Assembly (NCBI RefSeq): GCF_016466415.2
Contig: NZ_CP066771.1
Span: forward strand, 1,550,001 to 1,614,000
DNA: 64,000 bases
Reading direction: 5' to 3'
From: Ralstonia pickettii
GTDB lineage: Bacteria; Pseudomonadota; Gammaproteobacteria; Burkholderiales; Burkholderiaceae
The translations under genes and the position numbers were made by a program. Of this stretch, positions 45,503 to 54,916 are shown piece after piece. The stretch's first letter is position 1, and each line of letters begins with the position of its first letter. The notes beneath the pieces are model-generated. The model worked only from the letters and a program-made list of their open reading frames with translations. It was not told the DNA's origin and did no database searches.

Positions 45503-46711
45503 TTACCGGCGCGGCGTGATGGCGGACTGCGCCGACGGCTGATCGGCCGGCGCCATCGGCATCACCTTCTGGCCGGCCTTGAGCAGGTGCACGCCGGCGG
45601 TCACGATGGTCTGGCCGGGTTGCAGCCCGCTCTTCACCAGCAGCACGTTGTCGCGTGGCGCGCCCACCGTCACCGGCACGGGCTTCACCGTTTGCGATGC
45701 GGCGTCGTACAGCCAGACCACATTTTTGCCTTGATCCTGGAGCAGCGCGCTCATCGGCACCCGCACGCCCATGCCGCCGCTATCGCCACCGCCGCCGGGC
45801 CGCACAAAGGTGGCCGCTGCGGTCATGCCAAGTTTGAGTTCCGGCGGTGGATTCGGTACCGAAATCTTGACGGTGTACGTGCGTGTGACCGGGTCGGCTG
45901 CCGGCGCAATCTCGCGCACCTTGGCAGGAATGCTGCGCGACTGATCGGCCCACAGCTTCACGCTCACCTCGGGCGATTTGCGCAGCGTATCCACCTGATC
46001 CTCGGGAATGCCGACCACGACTTCCTTCTCTGCCGTTTGCGCCACGCGCACCACCGGTTGGCCTGCGGACACCACCTGTCCGACTTCGGCGTCGACCCCG
46101 GTCACTACGCCATCGGCGTCGGCTTCAAGCGTGGCATAACCGGCTTGATTCACCTGGTTGCGATAGCCGGCCCCGGCCTGCTCGTAGCGGGCTTGCGCGG
46201 CGTCATAGTTGGCTTGATGGCGTTGCTGCTCCGCCGCGCTGATAAAGCCCTTGGCGAACAGTTCGGAGTAGCGCTTGAGATCAGCCGCGGCCAGATCGCG
46301 ATCGGTCTTGGCCGCCGACAACTGCGCCTGGGCCGATTGCTGGGCAAGAGCCAGATCTGTCGGGTCCAGCCGCGCAAGCACCTGGCCTTTCTTGACGGTG
46401 GCGCCAACGTCCACGAGCCGGGCGACGATCTTGCCCGGTACGCGGAAGCCCAGGCGCGATTCGATGCGCGGGCGTACGTCGCCGGAGAATTCCGCGGTGC
46501 CGGCGCCCTGCTCGCTGGTCACTGTCATGGTCCGCACCGGGCGCACCTCGGGCGCCTTGGGTGCCTCCTTGCTGCAGCCGGCCAGTAGCGCCGCGCCGGT
46601 CAGCAAAGCCGCCGATGCCGCTGTCGCCAATGAACGCCAGCGCGGCCGAGACCGCGTGTCGGAGAAACCGGTGAAGTCGGAATGCGGGTACGGCAAACGC
46701 AACGCTGGCAT
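45503..46711 (-). CDS. RND periplasmic adaptor lipoprotein
   Basis: A 402-residue membrane-fusion protein. A signal with lipobox LLAGC at about residue 45 indicates lipid anchoring. It has a lipoyl-type half motif (GRIVARLVDVGATVKKGQVLARLDP-like region), an alpha hairpin (LALAQQSAQAQLSAAKTDRD) and a beta-barrel domain. It pairs with the downstream RND pump. A TetR-type palindrome lies just upstream. Confidence 0.87.
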   Translation of the reverse strand: MPALRLPYPHSDFTGFSDTRSRPRWRSLATAASAALLTGAALLAGCSKEAPKAPEVRPVRTMTVTSEQGAGTAEFSGDVRPRIESRLGFRVPGKIVARLVDVGATVKKGQVLARLDPTDLALAQQSAQAQLSAAKTDRDLAAADLKRYSELFAKGFISAAEQQRHQANYDAAQARYEQAGAGYRNQVNQAGYATLEADADGVVTGVDAEVGQVVSAGQPVVRVAQTAEKEVVVGIPEDQVDTLRKSPEVSVKLWADQSRSIPAKVREIAPAADPVTRTYTVKISVPNPPPELKLGMTAAATFVRPGGGGDSGGMGVRVPMSALLQDQGKNVVWLYDAASQTVKPVPVTVGAPRDNVLLVKSGLQPGQTIVTAGVHLLKAGQKVMPMAPADQPSAQSAITPRR

Positions 46712-46730
46712 GACACGCTCTCAGTAAATA

Positions 46731-46744
46731 ACTGACCGGTCAGT
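46731..46744. promoter_or_regulatory. TetR-type operator palindrome upstream of the RND operon
   Basis: ACTGACCGGTCAGT is a perfect 14-bp palindrome, 20 bp upstream of the adaptor start and of the form bound by TetR-family repressors of efflux operons. No tetR gene is present within the window. Confidence 0.7.
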
Positions 46745-46896
46745 AATATACCCACGGCAATGCGCAGGGTCAACGACACGGCCGCGTCTGATTGACTTTT
46801 CTTGGCAGGTGCCCAGGCAAGGCTTTACGGCATGCTGCACCGCAACGCGCTGTAGAATGGCCGCCCTGCTTCAAACCTCACCAGAACGGCCTTCCC

Positions 46897-47730
46897 GTGA
46901 CCCCCGACGATTACTGCGCCGACAAAGCGGCACCGCCCGGCAGCGACGTGTACTACAGCGTATTGTTTCTGGCGCCCGAACGCCGCCGCGCGACCATCGC
47001 GCTGGAAGCCGTACGCCGCGAGCTGGAAGACGCCGTACGCGACGCGAGCGATCCGGCGGTCGTTCAATCGAAGCTGCAGTGGTGGCGGCAGGAGCTTGCG
47101 CGGCTGTTCGAGGGCCGCCCTGAGCACCCCGCGGCGAAGGCATTGCAGCCGCATCTGGCCCGCTACGATATCGGCGCCGTGCATCTGGGCGAATTATTGG
47201 CCGGCGTCGAGGCTGACGCCATGCAAAACCGCTATCTGGATTGGCCCAACCTGCGCCGCCACGGCGATCAGGTGGCGGGCGTGGCAGGCCGGCTGACGGC
47301 TCGCATTGCCGGACAGACGCATGCGCGCACGCTGGAATTCGCGCGGCTGATGGCACTCGCCGAGCAGCTCGTTCATTTCGTCAGGAACCTGGGCGAAGAC
47401 GTGCGCCATAACCGCGTCTACATCCCCGTGGACGAGCTGCAGCGGTTCAACGTACCCGCCGCCGATCTGTTCAACCGCCGATATGCAGAAGGCTTCAAGC
47501 CGTTGATGACCTTTCAGGCCGAGCGTGCCCGCGCGACCTACAAGGAAGCACTTGCCGCGCTGCCGGCAGAAGACCGCCGCGCGCAGCGCTCGGCGCTGAT
47601 TCGCGGCGTGCTCGCCATGCGCCTGCTCGACGAGGTGGAAGCCGACGGCTTCCAGGTGCTCACGCAGCGCACGGACCTGACGCCGCTGCGCAAGCTCTGG
47701 CTGGCCTGGAAGACGCAGATCCGCGCTTGA
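46897..47730 (+). CDS. Squalene/phytoene synthase family protein (HpnD-like)
   Basis: About 277 residues from the GTG at 46897 (VTPDDYCADKAAPPGSDVYY); a longer frame from 46792 adds unlike residues. Family blocks are PERRRATIALEAVRREL, SKLQWWRQELARLF, and RNLGEDVRHNRVYIPVDEL near the end. It probably condenses farnesyl diphosphate to presqualene diphosphate in hopanoid synthesis. The first Asp-rich motif is not fully canonical, so a related non-synthase member (like NDUFAF6-type proteins) is possible. Confidence 0.75.
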   Translation: MTPDDYCADKAAPPGSDVYYSVLFLAPERRRATIALEAVRRELEDAVRDASDPAVVQSKLQWWRQELARLFEGRPEHPAAKALQPHLARYDIGAVHLGELLAGVEADAMQNRYLDWPNLRRHGDQVAGVAGRLTARIAGQTHARTLEFARLMALAEQLVHFVRNLGEDVRHNRVYIPVDELQRFNVPAADLFNRRYAEGFKPLMTFQAERARATYKEALAALPAEDRRAQRSALIRGVLAMRLLDEVEADGFQVLTQRTDLTPLRKLWLAWKTQIRA

Positions 47731-48915
47731 TCAGGCCTTGATGAGGTCCAGTGGCGCAAACCGCCCAGCCAGCACGGGCTGCGAATCCATCCCCCACCAG
47801 CGCTCCAGCACCGTGGCGTAAAGCGAGCGGAAATCGACCGACGGGTCGAGATTGCCGCCGCCGTCCAGCCGTTCCAGCACCGGGCCCTGCCCGGCCAGCC
47901 CACCCTTGACGCGGCCACCGGCCACAAAATGGGCGGCAGCCGTACCATGATCCGTGCCGTTGTTCAGGTTTTCGCGGGGGCGGCGGCCAAACTCCGAATA
48001 CGTGACGATCAGCGTGTCGTTCCAGCGGCCCAACTCCGTCAACGCGCTCTTGAGCGAAGCGATGCCCTCGCCCAACTGCCGCAGCAGGTTCGCCTGCGTG
48101 CCTTGCTGATTGGTATGGGTATCAAAGCTACCCAGCGACAGGCACACCACGGCAACGTCCGCACCGCCTCGGCCTGGTGCTGCCACCACCTGCATCGCCG
48201 CCTTGATCGAGTTGCCGAACCCGCCGTCAGGAAAGCGCGTCTGGAACGCGAACTTGCCGGATTTCGGGCGCAGTCCGTCGGCCGCCTTGACGATATCAGC
48301 CTCCACCTTCAGCACGTGCGCCAGCGTGGCGTTGCCCATGGCATGCGAAGGCATCGCCAGCTTGGCTTCGTTGAGAAACGCATCGGGATTGGCCAGCGCC
48401 ACGGCCCGTGCGCCGCCGTCGAGCGGGCCAAGATCAGCAGTGCCGATGATCACGCCATCGGCGCCGAACGATGGCGGCACGGGCCGCGCGGCAAACGCAC
48501 GCGTCAACCAGCCCTCGCGCAGGTACTGGTCGGAGCGCGAGGCCGTGTCCCAGATCTCGATCGAGCGAAAGTGCGAGAGATTCGGCTGCGGATACGACAG
48601 GCCCTGCACCACCGACAATTCTCCCGCCTGCCACAGCGGCATCATCGCCTGCAAAGACGGATGCAGGCCGTAGCGGTCGTCCAGTTGCAGCACCTGCTCC
48701 CGCTTGATGGCGATGCGCGGGCGCAGCGCGTAGTACTGTGCGCTCGTGTAGGGCACCACGGTGTTCAGCCCGTCATTGCCGCCCTTGAGTTCGATGAGGA
48801 TGAGCAGATTGCCATAGCCCTTGCGCTTGTCTTGCCCTTGCGCAAAGACAATCCCCGGGACCGCGCCACCCATGCCGAGCATGGCGCCTGCCTTCAGAAA
48901 ATCGCGACGTTCCAT
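47731..48915 (-). CDS. DUF1501 family exported protein
   Basis: A 394-residue protein with a twin-arginine-like start (MERRDFLKAGAMLGMGGAV). The DUF1501 domain has KGGNDGLNTVVPY, HFRSIEIWDTAS, SLGSFDTHTNQ and YSEFGRRPREN. DUF1501 proteins are alkaline-phosphatase-superfamily-like and nearly always paired with DUF1800 proteins, as here. Their role is not established. Its stop abuts the convergent hpnD-like gene. Confidence 0.88.
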   Translation of the reverse strand: MERRDFLKAGAMLGMGGAVPGIVFAQGQDKRKGYGNLLILIELKGGNDGLNTVVPYTSAQYYALRPRIAIKREQVLQLDDRYGLHPSLQAMMPLWQAGELSVVQGLSYPQPNLSHFRSIEIWDTASRSDQYLREGWLTRAFAARPVPPSFGADGVIIGTADLGPLDGGARAVALANPDAFLNEAKLAMPSHAMGNATLAHVLKVEADIVKAADGLRPKSGKFAFQTRFPDGGFGNSIKAAMQVVAAPGRGGADVAVVCLSLGSFDTHTNQQGTQANLLRQLGEGIASLKSALTELGRWNDTLIVTYSEFGRRPRENLNNGTDHGTAAAHFVAGGRVKGGLAGQGPVLERLDGGGNLDPSVDFRSLYATVLERWWGMDSQPVLAGRFAPLDLIKA

Positions 48916-48940
48916 GATGTGTGCTCCTGCAGCGGTGGCG

Positions 48941-50578
48941 TTACTTCAACTGGTAAGCCGGGTCCATCATCAGCGTGCGCAGGTACGCCGTACCGGCCAG
49001 CTTGACGGGAATCGGCGCGGTCGGCTCGATGGGCAACACGGCGCGCTGGATCGAAATGCGTGGGGCCAGTTGCGGAGGGTCATCTCCATCCGCGCCAAAC
49101 TGCGCCAGCCATTTGGCTGAGTTGAACGACACCATCGTCTGCGACTGCGCCAGCTTGAAGCGGCCCTCCTGGCCCATGCCCTTGAGCGCCTGCCCCAGAC
49201 CCTGCACGGCGCCGCCCTGCTTCAGGTCTTCGCGCATGGCGGCCATCATCATGCCGGGCTTCTGTTGTTGGCTCTGTTGCTGGGCCTGCTGCTGGGCTGC
49301 CGGCGCCTTCATTTCCGTGGAGCGGAAGAGTTGGTCGAGGAACTGCTTGCGCCCCAGCAACGTCGTCGCGTTGATCCACGCATCGCCGCCCGGCCAGCCC
49401 TTCACGTTGGGCGGGGCCAGCAGGTTCTGCCCTAGCTGCGCCGACTTGATGGCAAACGGCGTCGGGTCGGTGTACTGCACATTGAACTGCTTGAGCGTGC
49501 CGACGATCATTTCCACCGGGGACTTCACGAGCGTTGCGCGCGATTGCGGCGCCCAGAACGCCTGGGTGAGGAACAGCTCGCGCAACGCCACCTTGATGTC
49601 GTAGCCGCTTGCCCGGAACGCATCGGCCACGTGCTGCGCTTGTGCCGCATCTACGTCAGGCGAAATGAACTCGCGCCAAAGCTTGGTAACGATGAAGTTG
49701 GCCGTCTCGGGGCGAGACAGCAGGATGTCGAGCATCTGGTCGCCGTCGTAATCGCCGCTCTGGCCGAACACCGTCTTCACGCCCGTGTCGTGAATCTGCG
49801 GGCGCCAGATGTAGGCGAAATCGTGCTCGCGATCGATGCTCCAGCCCGTGTAGGTGCGCGCGGCTTCCTTGATGTCCTGTTCGGTGTAATGGCCTTCACC
49901 CAGCGTGAAAAGCTCCATCACCTCGCGCGCGAAGTTCTCGTTCGGCTTGCCCTTGCGGCTCTCGGCGCCGTCCAGATAAATCAGCATCGCCGGGTCTTTG
50001 CCGATGGCGTGCAGCATGGTGCCGAAGTTGCCCACCGCGTTCAGCCGGAGCAGCACGTTTTGCCGATACATCAATTGCGCGAACGGCACCTTCTGCGAAC
50101 TGGAAACGAAATGGTTGTGCCAGAACAGCGTCATGCGTTCTGTCAGCGGCGACGGCGTCCTGATCATCTCGCCCATCCACCAGGCCCGCAATTCCAGCTC
50201 GTGCGCAGCATTCTTCTGGCGCGCCGCCTTGCGGGCATCTTCGTCGGGCAGCTTGTTGTAGGGGATGATCGGTTCGTTCACCCACGCCGGGGGCGTTTGC
50301 GTGGCAATGGTGCCCGTCTGCGCGAGCACCCGGTCGACGGCTTCGCGGTGCGTGAGTTCGGCGTAGGCGTCGAGTTCGCTCTCGGAAGGCGCAAAGCCGA
50401 CGCGGGTGAGGAAATAGCGCGCATCGTCGCGGTCGAGGCGTTGCTCGTCGGCGGCCGGCGCCTTGGCTTGCGCAGTGTGGCGATGCGGCTTATTGTGCGT
50501 TGCCGCGTGCGTGGTCTGCAGTGAAAGTGCGCAGACGGCTGCCAGCGCCAAGAAGATCGTGGTGCTATGGATTCGCAT
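48941..50578 (-). CDS. DUF1800 family exported protein
   Basis: A 545-residue exported protein with a signal peptide (TTIFLALAAVCALSLQTTHAA). The DUF1800 domain has RDDARYFLTRVGFAPSE, MTLFWHNHFVSS, NENFAREVMELFTLGEG and ARTYTGWS. A Gln-rich linker (AAQQQAQQQSQQQKPG) interrupts the C-terminal part. It is the upstream partner of the DUF1501 gene with 25 bp between them. Function unknown. Confidence 0.88.
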   Translation of the reverse strand: MRIHSTTIFLALAAVCALSLQTTHAATHNKPHRHTAQAKAPAADEQRLDRDDARYFLTRVGFAPSESELDAYAELTHREAVDRVLAQTGTIATQTPPAWVNEPIIPYNKLPDEDARKAARQKNAAHELELRAWWMGEMIRTPSPLTERMTLFWHNHFVSSSQKVPFAQLMYRQNVLLRLNAVGNFGTMLHAIGKDPAMLIYLDGAESRKGKPNENFAREVMELFTLGEGHYTEQDIKEAARTYTGWSIDREHDFAYIWRPQIHDTGVKTVFGQSGDYDGDQMLDILLSRPETANFIVTKLWREFISPDVDAAQAQHVADAFRASGYDIKVALRELFLTQAFWAPQSRATLVKSPVEMIVGTLKQFNVQYTDPTPFAIKSAQLGQNLLAPPNVKGWPGGDAWINATTLLGRKQFLDQLFRSTEMKAPAAQQQAQQQSQQQKPGMMMAAMREDLKQGGAVQGLGQALKGMGQEGRFKLAQSQTMVSFNSAKWLAQFGADGDDPPQLAPRISIQRAVLPIEPTAPIPVKLAGTAYLRTLMMDPAYQLK

Positions 50579-50647
50579 GTCGGTCCCCCGAAACGACCCT
50601 ACTGCTTTGCCGGGGCAGCGACTCCTGCGCCGTTCCTCGGCCCCTAC

Positions 50648-50992
50648 CTAGCCGCCACGATGGTAGATATCCCGCGTGACGTCATAGATGTTCTGACGCA
50701 ATTGCTTGCGTTCCTCGGGAGACAGCTTGCGTTGCGCAGACCCTCGATCGGCATTCTCTCCACGGCGGTTCTCCATCGCGGCGGCGCGGCGGCTGCGTTC
50801 TTCGCCACCACGGCCGTGCGCCGGACCCTGCCCACCCCTTTTCTCCTGCGCGCCGGCCTGCATTGCGTGTCCGCCGCCGAAAAAACCGCCGAGTCCGCCA
50901 AAGCCACCGCGTTCACTGCGCGCGTGCGCCTGCGAACCGGCCGCACAGAGGGCAAGAACACAGGTCAACAGCGCCGCGCGCCGCCGAAACAT
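50648..50992 (-). CDS. Small exported Arg/Gly-rich protein, unknown function
   Basis: About 114 residues from the ATG at 50992. It has a signal peptide (MFRRRAALLTCVLALCAAG) and then a low-complexity region rich in Gly, Arg and Glu. It ends with a helix, SPEERKQLRQNIYDVTRDIY, like the C-termini of several small Burkholderiales envelope proteins. An ATG at 51061 would add 23 residues before the signal. Divergent from the response regulator gene at 51285. Confidence 0.6.
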   Translation of the reverse strand: MFRRRAALLTCVLALCAAGSQAHARSERGGFGGLGGFFGGGHAMQAGAQEKRGGQGPAHGRGGEERSRRAAAMENRRGENADRGSAQRKLSPEERKQLRQNIYDVTRDIYHRGG

Positions 50993-51284
50993 CACCGAGC
51001 GATTCGAAAAAGGAAGTTGAGAAGCCACGTCTTTGTTGCTGGAAACCGATGCGCCATGCATCATTGCGCGACAATCGATAACAGGCAACCGCATTGCACG
51101 CCAGTCCCCTCCGCGGGGGTCGACAGACCCCAAACCGTTGCGAGGAACTGCCAGGGCAGTGTAGCTGCGCGTCCTACAGACTGTTCGCGTGACTCGGTAA
51201 ATAATGTAACCGTCTGTTTCAATTGGGCTTTTACTGCCTTCTGCTGTCCATTGGGCCCATGTTTTTGTCGTTACCATTAGCGCC

Positions 51285-52007
51285 ATGGAAAATTCCGGTC
51301 AAAAGATTCTCGTCGTCGACGACGACCCCCGCCTGCGCGACCTGCTGCGCCGTTACCTGGGGGAACAGGGCTTCACCGTGCTGGTGGCGGAAAACGCCAC
51401 GGCCATGAACAAACTCTGGCTGCGCGAGCGCTTCGACCTGCTCGTGCTTGACCTGATGATGCCGGGTGAAGACGGCTTGTCGATCTGCCGTCGCCTGCGC
51501 GGCGCAAATGATCAAACGCCCATCATCATGCTTACCGCCAAGGGCGAAGACGTCGACCGCATTGTCGGCCTTGAAATGGGCGCGGACGATTATCTTCCCA
51601 AGCCTTTCAACCCCCGCGAACTGATCGCGCGCATCCACGCCGTGCTGCGCCGCCGCGGCCCCGCCGAAATCCCGGGTGCGCCGTCCGAGACGCCGGAAAC
51701 GTTCGCCTTTGGCGATTTCGTGCTCAACCTGGCCACGCGCACGCTCAAGAAAAACGACGAAGAGATCACCCTCACGACGGGTGAATTCTCCGTGCTCAAG
51801 GTGTTTGCACGCCATCCGCGCCAACCCCTATCGCGCGAGAAGCTGATGGAAATGGCGCGCGGCCGCGAATACGAAGTGTTCGACCGCAGCCTTGATGTGC
51901 AGATTTCGCGCCTGCGCAAGCTGATCGAACCGGACGCCAGCAACCCGCGCTTCATCCAGACCGTGTGGGGCCTGGGCTACGTGTTCATTCCCGACGGCGC
52001 CAAGTAA
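51285..52007 (+). CDS. ompR: OmpR-family response regulator (RisA/OmpR-like)
   Basis: A 240-residue regulator. The receiver domain begins KILVVDDDPRLRDLLRRYL, with phospho-acceptor Asp in LLVLDLMMPGEDG and Lys in DDYLPKPF. The C-terminal winged helix ends in TVWGLGYVFIPDG. It is followed 33 bp later by its sensor kinase. OmpR-type regulators control envelope genes in response to osmolarity or pH. The gene symbol reflects the family and pairing. Confidence 0.88.
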   Translation: MENSGQKILVVDDDPRLRDLLRRYLGEQGFTVLVAENATAMNKLWLRERFDLLVLDLMMPGEDGLSICRRLRGANDQTPIIMLTAKGEDVDRIVGLEMGADDYLPKPFNPRELIARIHAVLRRRGPAEIPGAPSETPETFAFGDFVLNLATRTLKKNDEEITLTTGEFSVLKVFARHPRQPLSREKLMEMARGREYEVFDRSLDVQISRLRKLIEPDASNPRFIQTVWGLGYVFIPDGAK

Positions 52008-52040
52008 GCGCCCGAGCAACCTTTCTCTTCCGCATCCGAC

Positions 52041-53402
52041 TTGCGCATCCCGCGTCCGGCCGCGTTACGGCGTCTGCTGATCAGTGTGTTTGGCTCGCTG
52101 TTCTGGCGAACCTTCATGCTGATCGCATTGCTGATCGCGATCTCACTGGGCGTATGGTTCCAGAGCTTCCGTATTTTCGAACGCGAGCCGCGCGCCCAGC
52201 AGATCGCCATGCAGGTCGTCAGCGTGGTCAAGCTCACGCGCGCGGCGCTGCTGTATTCCGATCCGTCACGACGCCGCTTCCTGCTGCTCGATCTCGTGCA
52301 GAACGAAGGCATCAAGGTCTACCCGCGCGAGAAGGAAGACGAATATCGCGAGCCGCACACCAACCCGTACCTGACGCAGCTTGTCCAAAAGGAAATTCGC
52401 AACCGGCTCGGTGCCGACGCGGTGATCGCCACGGCCGTCAATGACATCCCGGGCGTGTGGGTCAGCTTCCAGATCGAGGGCGACGACTACTGGGTCGCCA
52501 TCAGCCCGGACCGTTTCGAGCACGTGCCTGGCTTGCAATGGCTGTGGTGGTCGATGGCGGCGCTGGTGTTGTCGGTGCTGGGCGCGGCGTTCATTACGTC
52601 ACGCGTGAACCAGCCGCTCAAGCGGTTGGCCGACACGGCGCGCGCCATCAGCGCCGGAGAGGACCCGAAGGCGCTGCCCGAAGGCGGCGGCACGGAAGTG
52701 GCGCAGGCGAACCACAGTTTCAATCAGATGGTGCGCGACCTCAAGCAGCTCGAGGCCGATCGCGCCGTCATGCTGGCCGGCATCTCGCACGACCTGCGCA
52801 CGCCCCTCACGCGCCTGCGTCTGGAAACCGAGATGAGCCCCGTCGACGAGCAAACACGCGAATTGATGGTGGCCGACATCGAACAGATGGACGCGATCAT
52901 CGGCCAGTTCCTCGACTACGCGCGCCCCAACGGCGAGATGCTCGAAGACGTGGACCTGACCGAACTCGTGCGCGATATGGCGCCCGTTTACTCTGCGCAT
53001 GACGATATCGACCTCACGCTCAAGCTCGCGCCCGAGGCCATCGCCCGCTGCAACCGCATGGAAACGCAGCGCATTCTCGACAACCTGATCGAAAACGCAC
53101 GCCGCTACGGCAAGACCCCCGGCACGAACCGCGCAGAGATCACCGTCAGCACGTTCCTGCAAGGCAACGAGGTTGTGTTGTGCGTGGCCGATCGCGGTGC
53201 GGGTGTGCCGACGGATCAGCTTGCGTTGCTCACGCGGCCGTTCTACCGCCTCGAATCGGCACGCAGCGAAGCCAAGGGCGCCGGGCTTGGCATGTCGATC
53301 GTCAATCGCATCCTGCAGCGCAGCGGCGGCCGCCTCGTGCTTGAGAACCGCACACCGCCCGAAACGGGACTGCTCGTCAGCGCCTGCTACGCGCGCGCCT
53401 GA
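52041..53402 (+). CDS. envZ: Sensor histidine kinase (EnvZ/RisS-like)
   Basis: A 453-residue kinase starting with TTG at 52041. Two membrane helices (FWRTFMLIALLIAISLGVW; LWWSMAALVLSVLGAAFI) flank a periplasmic sensor domain. A HAMP domain is followed by the phospho-acceptor His in AGISHDLRTPLTRLRLE, and then the N box (LIENARRYG) and the G box (GAGLGMSIV). It is the partner of the upstream OmpR-type regulator. Confidence 0.88.
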   Translation: MRIPRPAALRRLLISVFGSLFWRTFMLIALLIAISLGVWFQSFRIFEREPRAQQIAMQVVSVVKLTRAALLYSDPSRRRFLLLDLVQNEGIKVYPREKEDEYREPHTNPYLTQLVQKEIRNRLGADAVIATAVNDIPGVWVSFQIEGDDYWVAISPDRFEHVPGLQWLWWSMAALVLSVLGAAFITSRVNQPLKRLADTARAISAGEDPKALPEGGGTEVAQANHSFNQMVRDLKQLEADRAVMLAGISHDLRTPLTRLRLETEMSPVDEQTRELMVADIEQMDAIIGQFLDYARPNGEMLEDVDLTELVRDMAPVYSAHDDIDLTLKLAPEAIARCNRMETQRILDNLIENARRYGKTPGTNRAEITVSTFLQGNEVVLCVADRGAGVPTDQLALLTRPFYRLESARSEAKGAGLGMSIVNRILQRSGGRLVLENRTPPETGLLVSACYARA

Positions 53403-53685
53403 TCCGGCACACTGCGCCGCCTCTCCCGGGCATATCCCCTGCTTCCCACGACTGTCATGCGTCGCCGATAAGGTGCGGCGGCAGGCAGCGCTATGGCTGG
53501 CGTTGAGAATATCAATTGGCCGGTTTTGAATTCATCGCCAATACTCCAGCCGCTAGGCTGTGCGCCTGCGCGTTCTTCGTCTCCGTCCGAACATCCTCCA
53601 GTCGAACCGGACGGCCGGTGAGCGTGTGTCTGCAAGTCCCCGTTTGGGTTTCGTACCCACTGCCACACAACTCCAGGAGAAGCTC

Positions 53686-54234
53686 ATGAAGACCATTGGT
53701 GACAAGCTCGAACCGTTCAAGGTCGTCGGCGTCAAGCCCGGGTTCAACAATCACGAAGAGAACGGCGAGTCGGCGTTCGAAGACATCACCGAGACCTCGT
53801 TCCCGGGCAAATGGAAAGTCATCTTCTTCTATCCGAAGGACTTCACCTTTGTCTGTCCGACCGAAATCGTTGCCTTCGCCAAACTGAACGACGACTTTGC
53901 CGATCGAGACACGATCGTGCTGGGTGGCTCGACCGACAATGAATTCGTCAAGCTCGCATGGCGCCGCGAGCACAAAGACCTGAACAAGCTCAACCAGTGG
54001 TCGTTTGCAGATTCCACGGGTGCCTTGGTCGACCAGCTTGGCGTGCGCGAGCACGAGGCCGGTGTTGCGTTGCGCGCCACGTTCATCGTCGATCCGGACA
54101 ACGTCATCCAGCACGTGTCGGTCAACAACCTGAACGTGGGTCGCAATCCGGACGAAGTGCTGCGCATTCTCGACGGCCTGCAGACGGACGAGTTGTGCCC
54201 GTGTAACCGCGCAGTCGGCGGTGCGACGCTGTAA
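53686..54234 (+). CDS. ahpC: Alkyl hydroperoxide reductase C (peroxiredoxin)
   Basis: A 182-residue 2-Cys peroxiredoxin of the AhpC type. The peroxidatic Cys is C57 (FTFVCPTE), and C171/C173 (ELCPCNR) serve in resolution. It reduces hydrogen peroxide, alkyl peroxides and peroxynitrite. GGAG precedes the ATG; a longer frame from 53560 is rejected. Paired with ahpD, which supplies electrons as in the AhpC-AhpD type. Confidence 0.93.
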   Translation: MKTIGDKLEPFKVVGVKPGFNNHEENGESAFEDITETSFPGKWKVIFFYPKDFTFVCPTEIVAFAKLNDDFADRDTIVLGGSTDNEFVKLAWRREHKDLNKLNQWSFADSTGALVDQLGVREHEAGVALRATFIVDPDNVIQHVSVNNLNVGRNPDEVLRILDGLQTDELCPCNRAVGGATL

Positions 54235-54261
54235 CGGCCACGCGGCGCCCTCCGAAGCCGA

Positions 54262-54288
54262 AGCCCGCCCTGCGCGGGCTTTCTTTTT
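54262..54288 (+). terminator. Rho-independent terminator between ahpC and ahpD
   Basis: A 7-bp stem (AGCCCGC / GCGGGCT, 5-base loop) is followed by TTCTTTTT. It should reduce read-through from ahpC into ahpD, so AhpC would be made in excess. Confidence 0.85.
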
Positions 54289-54313
54289 CAGCCGCCGCTG
54301 ACAGGAGACATCG

Positions 54314-54835
54314 ATGGAATTTCTGCAGACGATCAAGGGTCGGATTCCCGACTACGCCAAGGACATCCGCCTGAACCTGGATGGCACGATCTCGCGCTCC
54401 TCGCTGGAGGGCAATGATGCCGTGGGCGTCGCGCTGGCGGCCGCATTTGCCGCGAAGAGCAAGGTGCTGACCGACGCCATCCGCAATGCCGGGGTCCTAT
54501 CGCCCGAGGAGGTGAACGGCGCGCTGACCGCCGCCGCCCTCATGGGCATGAATAACGTCTGGTATCCGTACATCGAGATGGCCGACGATTCCGACCTCGC
54601 CCAGCAGAAGGCGGAATTGCGCATGAACGCCTACGCCAACAACGGCGGCGTCGACAAGCGCAGGTTCGAGATGTACGCCCTGGCCGCGTCCATCATCGGC
54701 AAATGCCATTTCTGCATTAAATCGCACTACGACTTGCTGAAGAATCACCAGGGCATGAGCGCGCAGCAATTGCGCGATGTCGGCCGCATTGCGGCTGTCA
54801 TCAACGCGGCAGCGCAAGTCATCGCGGCCGAATAG
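54314..54835 (+). CDS. ahpD: Alkylhydroperoxidase D (AhpD)
   Basis: A 173-residue carboxymuconolactone-decarboxylase-fold protein with the redox motif CHFC (C131, C134) and H138 (GKCHFCIKSHYD). AhpD reduces AhpC and can act as a weak peroxidase. ACAGGAG precedes the ATG. It lies 79 bp after ahpC, beyond the terminator. Confidence 0.92.
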   Translation: MEFLQTIKGRIPDYAKDIRLNLDGTISRSSLEGNDAVGVALAAAFAAKSKVLTDAIRNAGVLSPEEVNGALTAAALMGMNNVWYPYIEMADDSDLAQQKAELRMNAYANNGGVDKRRFEMYALAASIIGKCHFCIKSHYDLLKNHQGMSAQQLRDVGRIAAVINAAAQVIAAE

Positions 54836-54855
54836 CCGCACCAGTTCAGCAAACG

Positions 54856-54884
54856 AAAACGGCAGCCCGCATCGCTCCGGTGCT
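54856..54884 (-). terminator. Terminator after ispF (minus strand)
   Basis: CGGCAGC and GCTGCCG form a stem around a GC-rich loop, followed on the minus strand by TTTTCG. Located 33 bp beyond the ispF stop, in the convergent gap with ahpD. Confidence 0.6.
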
Positions 54885-54916
54885 GCCGCTTGCCTTGGCA
54901 CGATAACGATGCCAAG

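Noticed and set aside
48941-50578. Plus-strand 326-codon frame (49544-50524) opposite DUF1800
   Set aside because: A shadow of the DUF1800 gene, with His/Arg-rich composition and no motif.
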